DNA of 64,000 bases from SURF-55 sp040755195 (lineage in GTDB: Bacteria > Bacillota > Desulfotomaculia > Desulfotomaculales > Ammonificaceae): the NCBI GenBank assembly GCA_040755195.1, contig JBFMBL010000006.1, forward strand, positions 1 to 64,000, in the 5' to 3' direction. Made by a program: the position numbers and the translations under genes. The notes below the pieces were generated by a model. That model did not search any database and was not told the DNA's origin. It saw nothing but the letters and a program-made list of their open reading frames with translations. Below are positions 16,473 to 24,777 of this stretch, piece by piece (the stretch's first letter is position 1; each line of letters begins with the position of its first letter).

Positions 16473-16738
16473 GGCCTTTGACGCCAAGATCTACGCAAAA
16501 TGGCAAGAAAATAAAGGGCACAAAGAGAGAATTTGAACCACGGATTAACACAGATTGTCACAGATAGGGATGATATAAATCAATCTTAATCCGTGCCTAT
16601 CCGTGTCCATCTGTGGCCCAGCACTCAACTTGCCAGATCTTAAGACGCGGTGTTCTAAGTTACATTGTGTACATAACGATGCAAAGTAGTTCTAACGTAT
16701 CGTTGAGTGCTGGGTGGTTCCGGCTTGTCCGGGTTAGG
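16473..16738. repeat. Composite repeat element, copy 1 (10-bp-period arms, nested inverted-end element)
   Basis: The left end 16473-16511 (39 bp, beginning GGCCTTTGACGCC) and the right end 16716-16738 (23 bp, GGTTCCGG to GGGTTAGG) are identical to those of the element at 52666-52847. Between them, 16536-16616 holds two inverted arms of diverged 10-bp units (CCACGGATTA, ACACAGATTG, TCACAGATAG and their complements), and then a 98-bp inverted-end element. No reading frame is supported. Confidence 0.88.
16617..16714. repeat. MITE-like element A with CCCAGCACTCAAC inverted ends
   Basis: The ends CCCAGCACTCAAC (16617-16629) and GTTGAGTGCTGGG (16702-16714) are perfect 13-bp inverted repeats. TGG stands on both sides, and removal of the element would join the neighbouring composite element cleanly. 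It suggests insertion with a short target duplication. Confidence 0.85.
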
Positions 16739-16811
16739 GTATTTTGCAACACTCTTTAAGGGGCGAAGCTGCAGGTGGTGGAGCCTGACACGGCGATGCT
16801 ATAATAGGATA

Positions 16812-16912
16812 GTAGAAGGTAGAAGGTAGAAGGTAGAAGGTAGAAGGTAGAAGGTAGAAGGTAGAAGGTCCCCTTCCCCTATTCTATATTCTACATTCTG
16901 CATTCTTTATTT
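16812..16912. repeat. 7-bp tandem repeat GTAGAAG x8 with an inverted-type arm
   Basis: Eight exact GTAGAAG units (16812-16867) are followed by CTATTCT, ATATTCT, ACATTCT, GCATTCT (16879-16906), also with a 7-bp period and roughly complementary. The whole could fold into a long hairpin. It stands directly before pgeF and into its possible 5' end. Confidence 0.9.
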
Positions 16913-16990
16913 GGGAGTGATGGTCAAGCGACTGCTTCCGCTTTTACTTTAGACGATTTCAACGGTTTAAAGGTTTTTCGGGCGAGGGCC

Positions 16991-17749
16991 TTGAATATTC
17001 CGTGGCTGGAGCATGCGTTTACCACCCGCTCCGGTGGGGTGAGTGAAGGCGCGTTTGCTTCACTGAACCTGAGTTTTCTGGTCGGGGATCTGCCGGAGCG
17101 AGTCCTGGAGAACAGAAGGCGTTTGGCCGATGCGCTACGGTATGACCCGGAAAGGGTGGTTTGCGGGCGGCAGGTGCACGGCGATAACGTAGCGGTGGTG
17201 ACGCCGCAGGTGGCCGGGTCGGGGGCGTTTGACCCGGAAACCGCTCTTGCGGCGACCGACGGCTTAATTACAAGCAGTTCCGGCATACCGTTAATGGCTT
17301 TTTTCGCGGACTGTGTTCCGGTTATGCTCCTGGATACCGAAAACCGGACGGTCGGAATCGTGCACGCCGGCTGGCGGGGGACGGCGCAGGAGATTTCCGT
17401 CAAGGCGCTCAGCCGGATGTCTGACGTTTTCGGTACCCGGTCGTCGCGTTGTCTGGCGGTGATCGGGCCGGCGATCGGTTCTTGCTGCTACACCGTAAAC
17501 GAGCCGGTAGCGGTTGAGTTCAACCGCTGGGGCCGGGAGATTGTTTACAAAGACGAGGGTGGGTGGCGGGTCAACCTCTGGGAGGCCAACCGCAAGACGC
17601 TTATCGAAGCGGGCGTGCCCCCGGAAAACGTGTCGGTTATAGACGTTTGTACCGCATGCCGTCGTGAACTGATGTTTTCTCACCGCCGTGACGCCGGTAG
17701 GACCGGCAGGATGTCCGCGGTAGTAATGATCAGACCGGAGGGGTGCTGA
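16991..17749 (+). CDS. pgeF: Peptidoglycan editing factor PgeF (YfiH family)
   Basis: Member of the YfiH/DUF152 laccase-like fold family, now known as PgeF, which removes misincorporated L-Ser from cell-wall precursors; older annotations call it polyphenol oxidase. Metal-site motifs are FFADCVPVMLLD, VHAGWRGT and the cysteine in GSCCYTV. The coordinates use TTG 16991. The frame is open upstream to about 16863, and the segment just before (FNGLKVFRARAL) looks like the family N-terminus, but no ATG, GTG or TTG occurs there. The 7-bp repeat tract runs into this region and may have removed the original start. The 3' end overlaps or nearly touches the response regulator gene. Confidence 0.85.
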   Translation: MNIPWLEHAFTTRSGGVSEGAFASLNLSFLVGDLPERVLENRRRLADALRYDPERVVCGRQVHGDNVAVVTPQVAGSGAFDPETALAATDGLITSSSGIPLMAFFADCVPVMLLDTENRTVGIVHAGWRGTAQEISVKALSRMSDVFGTRSSRCLAVIGPAIGSCCYTVNEPVAVEFNRWGREIVYKDEGGWRVNLWEANRKTLIEAGVPPENVSVIDVCTACRRELMFSHRRDAGRTGRMSAVVMIRPEGC

Positions 17750-17751
17750 TC

Positions 17752-18447
17752 TTGGCGCTGATTCTCGCGGTTGACGACGAGGAACACATCCGGAGGTTGC
17801 TGCGCTTTACCCTGGAGCGGGAGGGCTTTTCGGTTATAACCGCCGGGGAGGGGTTAAGCGCGCTGGAACTCGCCCGTACCCATAATCCGAACCTGATCAT
17901 TCTTGACGTGATGCTGCCGGGAATGGACGGGCTGACCTTTTGCCAGGCATTGCGGGCAGACCAGAGGTTCCGGGATGTGCCGGTCATCATGCTGAGTGCC
18001 CGCGGCGGGGAGGCGGATAAGGTTACGGGCCTGGAAACGGGGGCCGATGATTACGTTACAAAACCCTTCAGCCCCCGGGAACTGGTTGCCCGGGTACGCG
18101 CGCACCTCCGCCGCAAGCCGGCCGCCGAAGAAAAGGATAAGCTGGTGTGCGGCCAACTGGTTATCGACCGCGAGCGGCTGACGGTTTCCTGGGCGGGAGA
18201 GAGTCAGGGGCTGACGCCGAAGGAGTTTGAGCTGCTGTATCACCTGGCGGAGCATCCGGGACGGGTCTTTTCACGCGATTCTTTGTTGAACAGGGTCTGG
18301 GGTTTTGACTTTCCCGGCGGTTCAAGAACGGTGGACGTGCACGTAAGGTATATCCGACAAAAGCTCGAACAGTTGCCCGGGGCGCCACGGTTTATCGAGA
18401 CGGTGCGGGGAGCGGGATACCGTTTTAAGGAGCAAGACAAATGGTAA
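17752..18447 (+). CDS. phoP: PhoP/PhoB response regulator
   Basis: OmpR-family regulator of about 231 residues, with VDDEE, phospho-acceptor LIILDVMLPG, VTKPFSPREL and a C-terminal winged helix ending RGAGYRFKEQ. TTG 17752 is preferred to GTG 17743 because GAGGGG lies about 9 nt before the former. Its 3' end overlaps the kinase gene by 7 bp. With the kinase it forms the phosphate-sensing pair that presumably binds the PHO-box arrays in the window. The start directly after pgeF suggests co-transcription with it. Confidence 0.92.
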   Translation: MALILAVDDEEHIRRLLRFTLEREGFSVITAGEGLSALELARTHNPNLIILDVMLPGMDGLTFCQALRADQRFRDVPVIMLSARGGEADKVTGLETGADDYVTKPFSPRELVARVRAHLRRKPAAEEKDKLVCGQLVIDRERLTVSWAGESQGLTPKEFELLYHLAEHPGRVFSRDSLLNRVWGFDFPGGSRTVDVHVRYIRQKLEQLPGAPRFIETVRGAGYRFKEQDKW

Positions 18448-19790
18448 AGACAATCCGCAGGCGTATTTATTTCTGCTTTTTTTTAATGTTTCTTGCTTTT
18501 GCCGGGTTGTGCTCCTTAATCTATTACCGTCAGTACGGATTATGGACGGTAATTGTCAGCGGCGCGCTGGTGGCGGTGGTCCTCGGGCGTATCGTCAGCC
18601 GCCAGGTTGCCGAACCCATCCGTGCCCTGATCGATGTCGCCAGGGATTTGACGCAGTTTGAGGAGACTAAAGACCTTGCGGGTACGGATGATGTCGGTAG
18701 CCTGACCGGGAGTATCAATCTTTTGGCTCCCCGTTTAAAAGAAGCTTTCAACGTATTGCACACGGAAAAGGCGCGAATGGAAGCAATCCTTGCGAGCCTC
18801 AACGAAGCGGTACTCGCGCTCGATTCTTCCTGCAAGGTGCTCCTGACCAACGCGGTGCTGGAAACCCATTTCGGAGTGAGCCCGACAGAGACGCGTGGCA
18901 AAAACATCTTGGAAGTAATCCGCAACCACGAACTTGAGCATCTGATCCGGCAGGTCTTGAAGGACGGAACTCCCATGAGGCGGGAGCTGAAGTTTCTTTC
19001 TCCTCAGCCGCGCACCTTTACCGCCCGCCTGACACCGATTTCAACCCCGGAGGGTTCCGGAATAGTGGTGGTTTTGCGGGACGTGACCGAACAAAGACGC
19101 TTGGAACAGATGAGGAGTGAGTTTGTGGCCAATGTTTCGCACGAATTACGGACACCGCTTACGGCCATCCGTGGTTTTGTGGAGACTTTACGGGACGGCG
19201 CCATAAAAGACCCGGCAACAGCGGAGGAGTTTCTCGGGATCATTGAGTCGGAAACCAAGCGCCTGGCGGGTCTGGTTGAAGACCTGCTTAATCTATCGCG
19301 TCTTGAAGATCGCCGGACCGCGCTTGCTAGAAGAAATGTGGCGATCAGTGACGTCCTTGCCAGGGTGCTTCCCGTTTTCGAAAAGCGGGCGAAGGAGCAT
19401 GGGTTGAAGTTTTCCGTGGAACTGCCGCCTGACCTGCCGGAGGTGCACGGGGACCCGGAATTGATCGGCCAGGTTTTCTCTAATCTCATTGATAACGCCA
19501 TTAAGTTTACGTCTCAAGGAGAAATCTCTGTCAAAGCGGTTACTTCCCCCGGTTGGATCAGGGTGGATGTCAGGGACACCGGCATAGGCATTCCTAAAGA
19601 GAACCTGCCGCGTATTTTTGAGCGCTTTTACCGGGTGGAAAAGGCGCGCTCACGAGCTTCCGGCGGAACAGGGCTGGGCCTGGCGATCGTCAAGCATATC
19701 GTTGAAGCGCACGGCGGAAGGGTGGACGTGGAAAGTGAATTGGGCCGGGGTAGCCGGTTTTCTTTCTACTTACCGGTTTTGGAAATTTAA
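18441..19790 (+). CDS. phoR: PhoR-type sensor histidine kinase
   Basis: A 449-residue membrane kinase. Two hydrophobic helices lie at about residues 7-27 and 33-50 with almost no extracellular loop, followed by HAMP (about 50-100), PAS (about 110-215), HisKA with FVANVSHELRTPLTAI (about 230-245) and HATPase with GTGLGLAIVKHIVEAHGG. The lack of a sensor loop is typical of PhoR, which senses through PstSCAB-PhoU. The stop codon lies inside the PHO-box array of pstS3. Confidence 0.93.
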   Translation: MVKTIRRRIYFCFFLMFLAFAGLCSLIYYRQYGLWTVIVSGALVAVVLGRIVSRQVAEPIRALIDVARDLTQFEETKDLAGTDDVGSLTGSINLLAPRLKEAFNVLHTEKARMEAILASLNEAVLALDSSCKVLLTNAVLETHFGVSPTETRGKNILEVIRNHELEHLIRQVLKDGTPMRRELKFLSPQPRTFTARLTPISTPEGSGIVVVLRDVTEQRRLEQMRSEFVANVSHELRTPLTAIRGFVETLRDGAIKDPATAEEFLGIIESETKRLAGLVEDLLNLSRLEDRRTALARRNVAISDVLARVLPVFEKRAKEHGLKFSVELPPDLPEVHGDPELIGQVFSNLIDNAIKFTSQGEISVKAVTSPGWIRVDVRDTGIGIPKENLPRIFERFYRVEKARSRASGGTGLGLAIVKHIVEAHGGRVDVESELGRGSRFSFYLPVLEI

Positions 19791-19825
19791 CATTGGTTTA
19801 ACACTGATTTAACCATGGTTTAATC
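19787..19825 (+). promoter_or_regulatory. PHO-box array upstream of pstS3
   Basis: TTAACA, TTAACA, TTAACC and TTAATC begin at 19787, 19798, 19809 and 19820, 11 bp apart. The first hexamer contains the phoR stop codon. It is the best match to the consensus in the window. Confidence 0.87.
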
Positions 19826-19877
19826 ATGGGATGTTAACTTTTTTAGAGGTTTTAACTATTGGTCTCGCAGGTGTAAG

Positions 19878-20699
19878 ATGCTGAGGGTTATCATATCATC
19901 GTTGCTGGTTTTCGGTTTAATTACCGGCGGCTGCGGCAGGAGCCATACGGGATCTCGGGTAGAGGTTTCAGGTTCTACCGTCTTATTACCGCTGGCGAGG
20001 GATGCCGCGGCGAAGTTTACGGCTGTGAATCCGGGAATTAAGGTCAATGTTTCCGGGGGCGGGTCGTTTACCGGCTTGCAGCAGGTTGCTTACGGGGTGG
20101 TTGATATTGGTGTCTCGGATGTGGAACCACCTAAGGGTGACTCGAAATACAAAGGGCTGGTGGACCACGTTGTGGTGTTGTCTTCTTTTGCTTTAATTAT
20201 TCATCGGGATGCCGGAGTCGATAACCTTACCAGAGAGCAGGCCGTCGGGGTTTTTACCGGCCGGATAACGAACTGGCGTGATGTCGGAGGAAAGGACGAG
20301 GATATCACGGTTTTCAACAGGCCGAAGTCTTCCGGTTCGCGTCAGGTGATAAAGGACCTGGTCCTTAAAGGACAAGAATTCACGGGCAGCGCACTGACGG
20401 TTAACTCGAACGCCGAGATGCGTGAGGCCGTGGCAACAACACCCGGCGCCATTGGATTTGTGGCCACGGCCGACCTGGATGACACGGTCAAAGCCCTTAA
20501 GTACGACTCTGTAGCCTGTTCGCGGGAAAACATAGTCAACGGTACTTATCCCCTCCGGGTGCCGGGGCATATGTACACGAAGGGGGAACCCAGGGAGGCT
20601 GTAAAGGCTTACATAGACTTTGTCCGGGGCGATTCCTTCAGTGGGGAAATCAGAAGAATGGGTTTTTTTCTGCCATCCGAAGTGAAAAATCAGATATAG
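19878..20699 (+). CDS. pstS: Phosphate-binding lipoprotein PstS (copy 3, divergent)
   Basis: Third PstS, 273 residues, with lipobox ITGGC (cysteine 19), VSGSTVLLPLARDAA, GGGSFTGLQQV and NRPKSSGSRQ. It is clearly less similar to the other two copies than they are to each other. It begins ATG 19878, about 50 bp after the PHO boxes, and precedes pstB and phoU on the same strand. It may be the original binding protein of the phoPR-pstS-pstB-phoU unit, with pstCA separated from it by rearrangement. Confidence 0.93.
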   Translation: MLRVIISSLLVFGLITGGCGRSHTGSRVEVSGSTVLLPLARDAAAKFTAVNPGIKVNVSGGGSFTGLQQVAYGVVDIGVSDVEPPKGDSKYKGLVDHVVVLSSFALIIHRDAGVDNLTREQAVGVFTGRITNWRDVGGKDEDITVFNRPKSSGSRQVIKDLVLKGQEFTGSALTVNSNAEMREAVATTPGAIGFVATADLDDTVKALKYDSVACSRENIVNGTYPLRVPGHMYTKGEPREAVKAYIDFVRGDSFSGEIRRMGFFLPSEVKNQI

Positions 20700-20804
20700 A
20701 CGGGCAGCCGTGGGGTTTGCGAGGGCATCACCTTTTAAGCGGGTGCGAAGTTTTTCCCGGGCAAAATCCCGGAGAATGTATGGTAACGTAGGAGTGGACC
20801 AAGG

Positions 20805-21560
20805 ATGAATATGCGGATCAAGGTCGAAAACCTGAACCTATACTACCGTGAAGAGCAAGCTCTCAAGGACGTAAACATCGATATTAAGACAAACGAGATC
20901 ACCGCCTTGATCGGACCTTCGGGCTGCGGGAAGACTTCTTTTTTGCGGGTGCTCAATCGGATGAACGACTTGATCGAAGGCGCTCGCGTGGAAGGCAGGG
21001 TTTTGCTCGATGGGGAGGACATTTACACGCCCCAGGTTGATATTGTGAAGTTGCGAAAACGTGTGGGTATGGTTTTCCAGCGCCCGAACCCCTTTCCGAT
21101 GTCTATATACGATAACATCGCCTTCGGGCCGCGGATCCACGGCGTTAAGGACAAGCAGCGTCTCGATGAGCTCGTGGAGTCGAGCTTACGGGGTGCGGCG
21201 CTGTGGGAGGAGGTGCGCGACCGGCTTTACCGGTCGGCGCTCGGCCTATCCGGCGGTCAGCAACAGCGCGTTTGTATCGCGCGTCTTTTGGCGGTGGAAC
21301 CCGAGGTGCTGCTTATGGACGAACCGACATCGGCATTGGATCCTGTCTCCACAATGAAAATCGAAGAACTTCTTCACGACCTCAAGGAGCGATACACCAT
21401 TGTAATAGTTACCCATAACATGCAGCAGGCGGCACGAGTTTCGGACACCACAGCCTTTTTCCTTTCCGGGGAGCTTATTGAGTACGGTGAGACAGGAGCC
21501 ATCTTCACCCGCCCCAAGATCCGAAAAACTGAGGATTACATAACGGGGCGATTCGGTTAG
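20805..21560 (+). CDS. pstB: Phosphate ABC transporter ATPase PstB
   Basis: Cytoplasmic ATPase of the phosphate importer, 251 residues. Walker A GPSGCGKTS, the signature LSGGQQQR and Walker B VLLMDEPTSALD are in order, and the PstB-typical RVGMVFQRPNPFPMSIYDN segment is present. It must serve the PstC/PstA permeases encoded at 6.7-8.5 kb, since no other permease genes are seen. phoU follows after about 120 bp. Confidence 0.96.
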   Translation: MNMRIKVENLNLYYREEQALKDVNIDIKTNEITALIGPSGCGKTSFLRVLNRMNDLIEGARVEGRVLLDGEDIYTPQVDIVKLRKRVGMVFQRPNPFPMSIYDNIAFGPRIHGVKDKQRLDELVESSLRGAALWEEVRDRLYRSALGLSGGQQQRVCIARLLAVEPEVLLMDEPTSALDPVSTMKIEELLHDLKERYTIVIVTHNMQQAARVSDTTAFFLSGELIEYGETGAIFTRPKIRKTEDYITGRFG

Positions 21561-21682
21561 GGTTAACGCGGTAGCGTATGATTTTGGCAGGCAACCGGCA
21601 GCCATTGCTTTGTTCCCTCTTTTCTGGTAAAATTCAATAAATCTTCTGCAATTTAACTCGTCTTGTGGGGAGTGGTAATAGA

Positions 21683-22354
21683 GTGACAAGCCAGCGCGCG
21701 ACGTTTGAAAAAGAACTGGCCGAATTACAGCGGGATATCCTGCGGATGGGAAGCATGGTCGAGATAGCGGTGTTTAATGCGGTACAGGCCATGGTAACTC
21801 AGGACGAGGTGCTCGCAAAGCAAGTAATCATGAACGACGACCAGATTGACGCCTTGTGCGAAGACATTGAGAACAGGTGCGTGCGGCTTATCGCCACCCA
21901 GCAGCCGATCGCGCGCGACCTCCGGATCATAACCACCGGGATGAAGATCATTATTAATCTGGAACGCATGGCCGACCATGCGGTGGATATAGCCCGCTCC
22001 GCCCTTAACCTGATCATCTGTTACAGCGCCACTGTTGCCGGAGTAGCGTTAGAGGGGATTTCACAAATAGGCAGGCTGGTGCAGCAGATGGTCAAAGAGG
22101 GGTTGGACGCTTATGTGGACAACGATGTGGCCAGGGCGCGGACAATGTGCGTTACCGACGACGAGGTAGATCATCTTTACAACAAAACGTTTAAGGCTAT
22201 TCTGGAGCTAATGGAAAAGGAACCGGAAAACATCCGGTGTTATGTTTACCTGCTCCTCGCGTCCTTGCGGCTTGAGCGGGTAGCGGACAGAGCTACCAAC
22301 ATCGGCGAGGATGTGGTGTACCTCGTTACGGGCGAATGGGAAGAGCTGAACTAG
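21683..22354 (+). CDS. phoU: Phosphate signalling regulator PhoU
   Basis: A 223-residue all-helical protein made of two PhoU repeats (about 10-100 and 115-215), with the conserved LERMADHAVDIA and LERVADRATNIGEDVVYL segments. It links the Pst transporter to PhoR and dampens the Pho response. GTG 21683 is chosen over GTG 21665 because GGGGAG at 21667-21672 is about 10 nt upstream. Confidence 0.95.
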   Translation: MTSQRATFEKELAELQRDILRMGSMVEIAVFNAVQAMVTQDEVLAKQVIMNDDQIDALCEDIENRCVRLIATQQPIARDLRIITTGMKIIINLERMADHAVDIARSALNLIICYSATVAGVALEGISQIGRLVQQMVKEGLDAYVDNDVARARTMCVTDDEVDHLYNKTFKAILELMEKEPENIRCYVYLLLASLRLERVADRATNIGEDVVYLVTGEWEELN

Positions 22355-22444
22355 AAGAGTGTTGCATTTCGCATCAGGCTCCGGTGGGATAAATTTTGTT
22401 TCGTTTGCAGGAAATACCACGCTTTCCGGCGAATTACTCCTGAA

Positions 22445-23125
22445 ATGAACCCGTTTGTAGCAGATAATCTTGAGCGGGTAAAGGTTCAAATCGCTCAAGC
22501 GGCGCGGCGTTCCGGGCGGGAGCCCGATTCCATAAAAATTGTGGCGGTTTCCAAAGGGGTCCCGGTGCCTGTGATGCGAGCCGCGCAGGCTGCGGGGATT
22601 TTAATCTTTGGCGAGAATAAAGTTCAAGAATTCGTCCACAAGTACGAGGAGTTCGGACCGGAGGTCGAATGGCATTTTGTCGGGTATTTACAGCGGAATA
22701 AGGTCCGGCACCTCGTTAAAAAAGTGAGGCTGATTCACAGTCTCGACAGGTGGAACCTGGCAATAGAACTCAACCGCCAGGCGATACAGGAAGATGCCTG
22801 TTTTGATACCCTGGTACAGGTTAATATCGCGCGGGAACGATCGAAACACGGCCTCTTGGAGGAAGAACTGAGGGATTTTCTGGCGGCGGTGATAACCCTG
22901 CCTGGTGTCCGAATTCGGGGACTAATGACCATGGCTCCTTTCGTAAATAATCCGGAGGAGGTCCGCCCGGTTTTTCGAAGGTTGCGGGAACTGGCTGTGG
23001 AATACCGGGATATTCCGGGTTTGATGATGGATTTTCTCTCCATGGGAATGACGCAGGATTTCGTGGTTGCGGTAGAAGAAGGGGCAAATATAGTGCGTAT
23101 CGGTACTGCAATTTTTAACCCGTGA
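22445..23125 (+). CDS. YggS-family pyridoxal phosphate homeostasis protein
   Basis: PLP-binding protein of the YggS/YlmE/PROSC family, 226 residues. The PLP lysine lies in IKIVAVSKGVP, and the family motifs FGENKVQEF, WHFVGYLQRNKV and SMGMTQDFVVAVEEG are all present. It is the first gene of the conserved cluster with sepF, proC, yggT, divIVA and yggU. The ribosome binding site before ATG 22445 is weak. Confidence 0.93.
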   Translation: MNPFVADNLERVKVQIAQAARRSGREPDSIKIVAVSKGVPVPVMRAAQAAGILIFGENKVQEFVHKYEEFGPEVEWHFVGYLQRNKVRHLVKKVRLIHSLDRWNLAIELNRQAIQEDACFDTLVQVNIARERSKHGLLEEELRDFLAAVITLPGVRIRGLMTMAPFVNNPEEVRPVFRRLRELAVEYRDIPGLMMDFLSMGMTQDFVVAVEEGANIVRIGTAIFNP

Positions 23126-23147
23126 CAGGAGGGAAAGGGGAAAGGTC

Positions 23148-23567
23148 ATGGCTAAGAAATTGGTGGACAAGGTTCTGGGGTTCATCGGTTTTGAAGATGA
23201 ACAGGAGGAAGAACAGGTAGCGGCTGATTCACAGGAGAATTTATTCAGGGCCAAAAAAGGGGCAGTAGTAAGTTTGCACTCTCAGCGACAACTCCGGGTC
23301 GTGGTCTGCGAACCGCGTTCTTTCGATGATGCGCAGGAGATTGCCGATCACCTGAAAAACCGCCGTCCTGTCGTGGTGAACCTGGAACGGGTGGAGACGG
23401 ATCTGGCGCGGCGGGTGGTGGACTTCATCAGCGGCGCGGTCTATGCACTGGGGGGGAACGTCCAGAAGGTCGGGAGCGGTATTTTTCTATTCGCGCCGAA
23501 CAACGTGGATATCGCCGCTGAAGCAAAAGAAACAGAGAAGAGCCTTTTTCCCTGGATACGCGGTTAA
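23148..23567 (+). CDS. sepF: Cell division protein SepF
   Basis: A 139-residue FtsZ-interacting protein. The N-terminus MAKKLVDKVLGFIGF forms the membrane-binding amphipathic helix; after an acidic linker comes the SepF core (VVVCEPRSFDDAQEIADHL, AVYALGGNVQKVGSGIFLFAP). It anchors FtsZ filaments at the septum. It begins 22 bp after yggS and has a good GGAGGG site. Confidence 0.95.
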   Translation: MAKKLVDKVLGFIGFEDEQEEEQVAADSQENLFRAKKGAVVSLHSQRQLRVVVCEPRSFDDAQEIADHLKNRRPVVVNLERVETDLARRVVDFISGAVYALGGNVQKVGSGIFLFAPNNVDIAAEAKETEKSLFPWIRG

Positions 23568-23596
23568 GGGATTATTACAAAAGGGGGCTTGCTTAA

Positions 23597-24421
23597 GTGC
23601 TGACCGGACTTAAAGTAGGAATTGTCGGCGGCGGAGCCATGGGAGGGGCACTGACAACAGGCCTTGTGAAAAGCGGGCGGGTTGTCCCCAACGCGATTAC
23701 GGTCAGCGACATCGACACCCGGTGTCTTCAGAGGCTTGAGGACGGATTGGGTGTCCGGACGGTACAAGACAACAAGCATCTGGTTGCTGAGGCGGATATT
23801 ATTGTCCTGGCTATTAAACCTAACCTGGTGGTTCCGGTGTTGAAGGATGCCGGGCCGTTTTTGCGTCCGGAAAAGACGGTGATTTCTATCGCCGCAGGGA
23901 TTCCCATAAGTGTAATAGAGCAGAATATACCCAGACTGATACCCGTGGTTCGCGTTATGCCGAACACCCCGTGTCTTGTGGGTGAAGGAGCCAGTGTTTA
24001 TGCCCTGGGAACCAATGCGGGGCAGAGGGACGCTGCGCGCGCAGAAGCTGTTTTCTCATCTGTAGGGCGGGTGGTGGCGGCCAAAGAAGCCCTTCTCGAC
24101 GCCGTCACGGGTTTGAGCGGCAGCGGACCGGCTTTCGTCTATACGGTTATTGAAGCCCTGGCGGACGGCGGGGTGAGGATGGGGCTGCCCCGGGAAATGG
24201 CGCTTATTCTAGCCGCACAGACTGTTCTCGGCGGAGCCAAGATGGTTCTCGAATCGGGAGAACACCCGGCCACGCTGCGTGACAGGGTTACAACCCCCGG
24301 AGGAACAACGGCGGCCGGTCTTTTTGAACTTGAGGACCGCGGGCTGAGGGCGGCGCTCATCCGCGCTGTCGGCGCGGCTGCTGCACGCTCGCGGGAACTA
24401 AGCTCCGGTAGTATGATATAA
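23597..24421 (+). CDS. proC: Pyrroline-5-carboxylate reductase
   Basis: Last enzyme of proline synthesis, 274 residues. The NADPH-binding GIVGGGAMGGAL is at the N-terminus; RVMPNTPCLVGEG and the C-terminal signature (GSGPAFVYTVIEALADGGVR, TTPGGTTAAGLFELE) are clear. It starts with GTG 23597. Its place within the division cluster is common in Firmicutes. Confidence 0.96.
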   Translation: MLTGLKVGIVGGGAMGGALTTGLVKSGRVVPNAITVSDIDTRCLQRLEDGLGVRTVQDNKHLVAEADIIVLAIKPNLVVPVLKDAGPFLRPEKTVISIAAGIPISVIEQNIPRLIPVVRVMPNTPCLVGEGASVYALGTNAGQRDAARAEAVFSSVGRVVAAKEALLDAVTGLSGSGPAFVYTVIEALADGGVRMGLPREMALILAAQTVLGGAKMVLESGEHPATLRDRVTTPGGTTAAGLFELEDRGLRAALIRAVGAAAARSRELSSGSMI

Positions 24422-24492
24422 TAAATTAGTATGACGGGATAACGGTTTTCCCCGAAACGCCCACACCGTTTTATAAGGAAAGGTTTTGGGAC

Positions 24493-24765
24493 ATGGCACT
24501 GCTTTATAAGCTTGTTGATACGGCCTTTCAGCTTTATATTTGGCTGATAGTTATCCGGGTTGTGCTTTCCTGGATAAAGCATAATCCCTACCAGCCCGTG
24601 ATCAGGTTTGTTTACGAGGTCACGGAGCCTTACCTGCGCCTTTTCAGGGGGGTCATCCCGCCGATCGGCATGATCGACATCTCGCCGTTGATTGCTTTTC
24701 TGGTCCTGGGGATAGCGCGTGAATTTGTTCTTTGGTTGCTGCGTACGCTATTTTCTTTCTTGTAA
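24493..24765 (+). CDS. YggT-family membrane protein
   Basis: A 90-residue protein with hydrophobic helices at about 10-28 and 60-85 and the family motif PYLRLFRGVIPPIGMIDISPL. The role is not settled; links to osmotic stress and chloroplast nucleoid or division functions are known for relatives. It lies between proC and divIVA, 13 bp before the latter. Confidence 0.9.
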   Translation: MALLYKLVDTAFQLYIWLIVIRVVLSWIKHNPYQPVIRFVYEVTEPYLRLFRGVIPPIGMIDISPLIAFLVLGIAREFVLWLLRTLFSFL

Positions 24766-24777
24766 GGTGACAAAAAG

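Noticed and set aside
16812..16912. CRISPR array
   Set aside because: The unit is only 7 bp and there are no spacers; the same holds for all tandem tracts in the window.
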